Below, piece after piece: positions 6,609-8,879 of a DNA stretch of 8,879 bases; positions within the stretch are counted from its first letter, which is position 1; each line of letters begins with the position of its first letter. Origin of the DNA: an uncultured Porphyromonadaceae bacterium (lineage in GTDB: Bacteria > Bacteroidota > Bacteroidia > Bacteroidales > Muribaculaceae); assembly GCA_947175455.1 (NCBI GenBank), contig CAMWMW010000043.1:1-8879 (forward strand), in the 5' to 3' direction. A model generated the notes under the pieces. The model saw only the letters and a program-made list of their open reading frames with translations, made no database searches and was not told the origin of the DNA. The translations under genes and the position numbers were made by a program.

Positions 6609-7987
6609 CTTTGTGACAATATATCACGAATCTCCGGAAGCAGCCTGTCTATATCGGCAGCCCCCAGTGTCATCAGAATTTCAAAGTTACTATTTTTTAT
6701 CAGATTCAACAAATCTTTTCGCTCGCAATATATTTTTTCAGATGATTTTACCTTATCAAGTATGATGTCGGTGGTGATTCCCGGTATAGGCAGTTCTCTT
6801 GCCGGATATATTTCCGGCATAATCACGCGGTCGGCTTCAGACAGGGCTTCGGCAAACTGTGGGGCGAAATCGCGTGTTCGGGTATAAAGGTGAGGCTGGA
6901 ATATCACTGCAAGTTCTCTTCCGGGGAACAGTTTTCTTACCGAGCGTATCGAGTTCAGGACTTCATTCGGGCTGTGTGCATAATCATCGATAAGCACGGG
7001 TGCGTCCTTGTGTGCCGTTCCGTCGAGCCAAATCTCGAATCTTCTTTTTGCACCCAGAAATGTGGCGAGTCCCTCTCTTACATCATGTTCCGAAGCTCCT
7101 GCCGTTATTGAGGCGGCGGCTGCCGCGACTGCATTGTCAATGTTGATTTCAACAGGCACGCCAAGGCGTATGTCTTCTATTCTCAGACCCTCCGGACCGA
7201 CGAGCGTGAAGGTCAGACGTCCGTCTTCGAAAACTATATTTTCAGCGTGCCAGTCTCCGTCCTCTCCTCCGCTGTATGTCTGCACCCGTACACCATCTTT
7301 TACATCCGGTTTGTATTTGAGACCGGTATGCGTGATGAGGGTTCCACCCGGTCTGACAAGTGACGTAAAAATCGAGAAAGCCTCGAGATAATGGTCTTCG
7401 TCACCGTAAATGTCAAGATGATCCGGGTCTGTAGAGGTGACAATCGCTATATATGGGTGAAGATGGTGGAATGACCGGTCGTATTCGTCTGCCTCGATGA
7501 CCGACAGCGGAGACTTCTCGTTCAAGACAAGGTTGCTCCCCGTGTTTCTGAGGATTCCCCCCAGAAAGGCTGTGCATCCCGCATCTGAGTTGCGGAGGAT
7601 GTTGGCTATCATTGATGATGTCGTGGTTTTTCCGTGCGACCCCGCGACACAGATGGCATCGGTGTCGGCGGTAATCTTGCCGAGAAGCGCGGCGCGTTTT
7701 ATCACTTCGAACCCATTGCTTCGGAAGAACGCAAGTATATTGTTTGAGTCCGGAACCGCTGGTGTATACACTACTAAAGTGGTTTCCGGGTTACGGAAGT
7801 CTGCCGGAATCTCATCCACAGAATCGTTGAAAGACAGACAGGCTCCCTCTTTTTCAAGTTCACAGGTCAGTGCGGAAGGTGTGCGGTCATACCCCGCGAC
7901 CTTATAGCCGTGGCGGAGATAATATCTCACAAGATTCGCCATTCCGATTCCTCCGGCTCCTACAAAGTATATGTTTGAACAGGTCAT
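6605..7987 (-). CDS. murC: UDP-N-acetylmuramate--L-alanine ligase
   Basis: MurC is the cytoplasmic ATP-dependent ligase that adds L-alanine to UDP-N-acetylmuramate, the first residue of the peptidoglycan stem peptide. All three Mur domains are present in 460 residues, the usual length. The N-terminal UDP-binding domain has FVGAGGIGMANLVRYYLRHG (8-27) and the VVYTPAVP strand (72-79). The central ATPase domain has the P-loop AGSHGKTTT (115-123), IEADEYDRSF (164-173) and TDPDHLDIYG (186-195). The C-terminal domain has GAKRRFE (312-318), DDYAHSPNE (334-342) and FQPHLYTRTRDF (363-374), the last diagnostic of MurC. Two small departures are DDYAHS where DDYAHH is usual and LGAAD (441-445) where GAGD is usual. 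The start overlaps the murG stop by ATGA and its own stop overlaps the ftsQ start in the same way. Confidence 0.98.
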   Translation of the reverse strand: MTCSNIYFVGAGGIGMANLVRYYLRHGYKVAGYDRTPSALTCELEKEGACLSFNDSVDEIPADFRNPETTLVVYTPAVPDSNNILAFFRSNGFEVIKRAALLGKITADTDAICVAGSHGKTTTSSMIANILRNSDAGCTAFLGGILRNTGSNLVLNEKSPLSVIEADEYDRSFHHLHPYIAIVTSTDPDHLDIYGDEDHYLEAFSIFTSLVRPGGTLITHTGLKYKPDVKDGVRVQTYSGGEDGDWHAENIVFEDGRLTFTLVGPEGLRIEDIRLGVPVEINIDNAVAAAAASITAGASEHDVREGLATFLGAKRRFEIWLDGTAHKDAPVLIDDYAHSPNEVLNSIRSVRKLFPGRELAVIFQPHLYTRTRDFAPQFAEALSEADRVIMPEIYPARELPIPGITTDIILDKVKSSEKIYCERKDLLNLIKNSNFEILMTLGAADIDRLLPEIRDILSQR

Positions 7988-8780
7988 TTGTCAATAATTT
8001 TGAGTATCTCGTCCACAATCGCCTCGTCACTGTCGCGCATTGCCATTGCCGCGATATTTCGGCTCATGGTCTCAAGTCTCTTTTTGTCTGCTGCGAGAGA
8101 AATGACAGTGTCGGCAAGTGTCTCTCGCGCATCTGCGTCCGCTACCATTATTGCGGCGTTTTTGTCGACAAGCGCAAGCGCGTTTTTGGTCTGGTGGTCT
8201 TCGGCGACATTGGGAGAGGGCACAAGAATACAGGGTTTGCCGAGAATCTGCAATTCGCTTATTGATCCCGCTCCCGCTCTTGACACAACGAGATCCGCCG
8301 CTGCGTAGGCATTGCCCATGTCAGTGATGAATTCAGTCACCACTGCTCCTGAAAGTCCTTTGGCGGCAAGTTGCGCCCGGTTTCCGAAAGACTTGCCCGT
8401 CTGCCATATAATCTGCAGACCGCTTTCAAGAAGTTCTCTGATTCCTTTCTCCAGACTTTCGTTAAGCGTGCGTGCTCCAAGGCTTCCTCCAACCACAAGC
8501 ACAGTCGTTTTTTCGGTATCAAGACCGAAAGACGCTCTTGCGTGTGCCCGGTCCTCCGTGTTGTCACAGAGATTCTTTCTGACCGGATTGCCGGTTATTA
8601 CAATCTTGTCGGCAGGAAAAAACTTCTCCATTCCCTCATATGCCACACATATCTTGCGTGCTTTGGAAGCGAGGAGTTTGTTGGTCACTCCCGCATAGGA
8701 ATTCTGTTCCTGTACAAGCGTCGGAACGCCGGCGCGCTGGGCGGCTTTAAGAGTCGGTCCAGAAGCGTACCATCCGACAC
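7984..8780 (-). CDS. murG: UDP-N-acetylglucosamine transferase MurG, N-terminus missing at contig end
   Basis: MurG transfers GlcNAc from UDP-GlcNAc to lipid I, giving lipid II at the cytoplasmic face of the membrane. The frame stays open from the stop at 7984 up to 8780, where genomic sequence ends and adapter begins, so 264 codons remain and about 95-105 N-terminal residues, including the GGTGGHxxP loop, are absent. A GTG at 8688-8686 is not the true start: family sequence continues upstream of it with YASGP, GVPTLVQEQNSYAG and on into TNKLLA. Further motifs are GNPVR, VVGGSLGARTLNE, QTGK, and the UDP-GlcNAc-binding RAGAGSISELQILGKPCILVPSPN with AEDHQTKNA. Near the cut the family motif GGYxSGP reads GWYASGP; the Trp codon (8770-8772) could be a read error. 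The stop overlaps the murC start as ATGA. Confidence 0.96.
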
Positions 8781-8846
8781 CTGTATCTTATACACAGCTC
8801 CGAGCCCACGAGACAGGCAGAAAGCGCGTATGCCGTCTTCTGCTTG
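8781..8846. other. Illumina Nextera adapter, i7 index and P7 sequence (artefact)
   Basis: This is sequencing-library DNA, not genome. Positions 8781-8799 match the 19-base Tn5 mosaic end with two mismatches (8785 C to A, 8797 T to G). Positions 8800-8814 match the Nextera read-2 adapter extension ccgagcccacgagac exactly. Positions 8815-8822 are an 8-base index, aggcagaa, which I recall as Nextera i7 index N703. Positions 8823-8846 match the reverse complement of the P7 flow-cell primer with two T to G mismatches (8824, 8826). The order and spacing are exactly those of a read running through a short insert. Confidence 0.98.
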
Positions 8847-8879
8847 AAAAAAAAAAGGGGGGGGGGGGGGGGGGGGGGG
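8847..8879. other. Poly-A then poly-G read-end tail (artefact)
   Basis: Ten A residues (8847-8856) and 23 G residues (8857-8879) follow directly after the P7 sequence. In two-colour Illumina chemistry absence of signal is called as G, so runs past the end of a short library molecule appear as poly-G, often after a short poly-A. This homopolymer has no biological meaning. Confidence 0.97.

Noticed and set aside
8686..8688. GTG as the start of murG
   Set aside because: Conserved MurG sequence (YASGP, LVQEQNSYAG) continues in frame upstream of it to the end of genomic sequence, so the GTG is internal.
8371..8847. Plus-strand open frame of 158 codons
   Set aside because: It is antisense to murG and its end is encoded by adapter sequence.
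8857..8879. Genomic poly-G tract as a phase-variable repeat
   Set aside because: It follows P7 flow-cell sequence directly and is a sequencing artefact.

Overview
All recognisable genes lie on the minus strand, so transcription runs from high to low coordinates. Read that way, the window holds the distal half of a division and cell wall (dcw) cluster, murG-murC-ftsQ-ftsA-ftsZ. It is followed by a THUMP-domain RNA methyltransferase, an unassigned polytopic membrane protein and the start of pdxB. Gene order, protein style and the near absence of Shine-Dalgarno sequences point to a member of the Bacteroidota, order Bacteroidales. A Muribaculaceae-like gut bacterium is a reasonable guess from the proteins and the moderate G+C, but it is unproven.

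Region by region: 8781-8879 is not genomic DNA. It is an Illumina Nextera read-through: mosaic end, read-2 adapter, 8-base i7 index, P7 flow-cell sequence, then a poly-A and poly-G tail. The real sequence therefore stops near 8780, inside murG, whose N-terminal third is missing. 5749-8780 carries murG, murC, ftsQ and ftsA; murG/murC and murC/ftsQ each overlap by 4 bases (ATGA), and ftsA follows ftsQ after 19 bases. ftsZ (2978-4369) follows after a 54-base gap. 1322-2953 encodes an RlmL/YpsC-type N2-guanine RNA methyltransferase with a long basic repeat-rich tail. 305-1288 encodes a multi-pass membrane protein that overlaps pdxB (1-308, cut by the window edge) by 4 bases.

The first five genes act together. 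MurG completes lipid II at the membrane and MurC starts the stem peptide of the precursor. FtsZ and FtsA form and tether the Z-ring, and FtsQ links it to the periplasmic divisome. The last three genes serve rRNA modification (inferred), an unknown membrane role, and pyridoxal phosphate synthesis; they look like co-transcribed housekeeping passengers.

No intergenic gap exceeds 54 bases. I see no tRNA, rRNA, CRISPR, insertion sequence or convincing terminator, and no undescribed defence or mobile system. The most consequential observation is the untrimmed adapter at the right end, followed by the repeat-bearing tail of the methyltransferase and several motif-level departures in FtsA and MurC.
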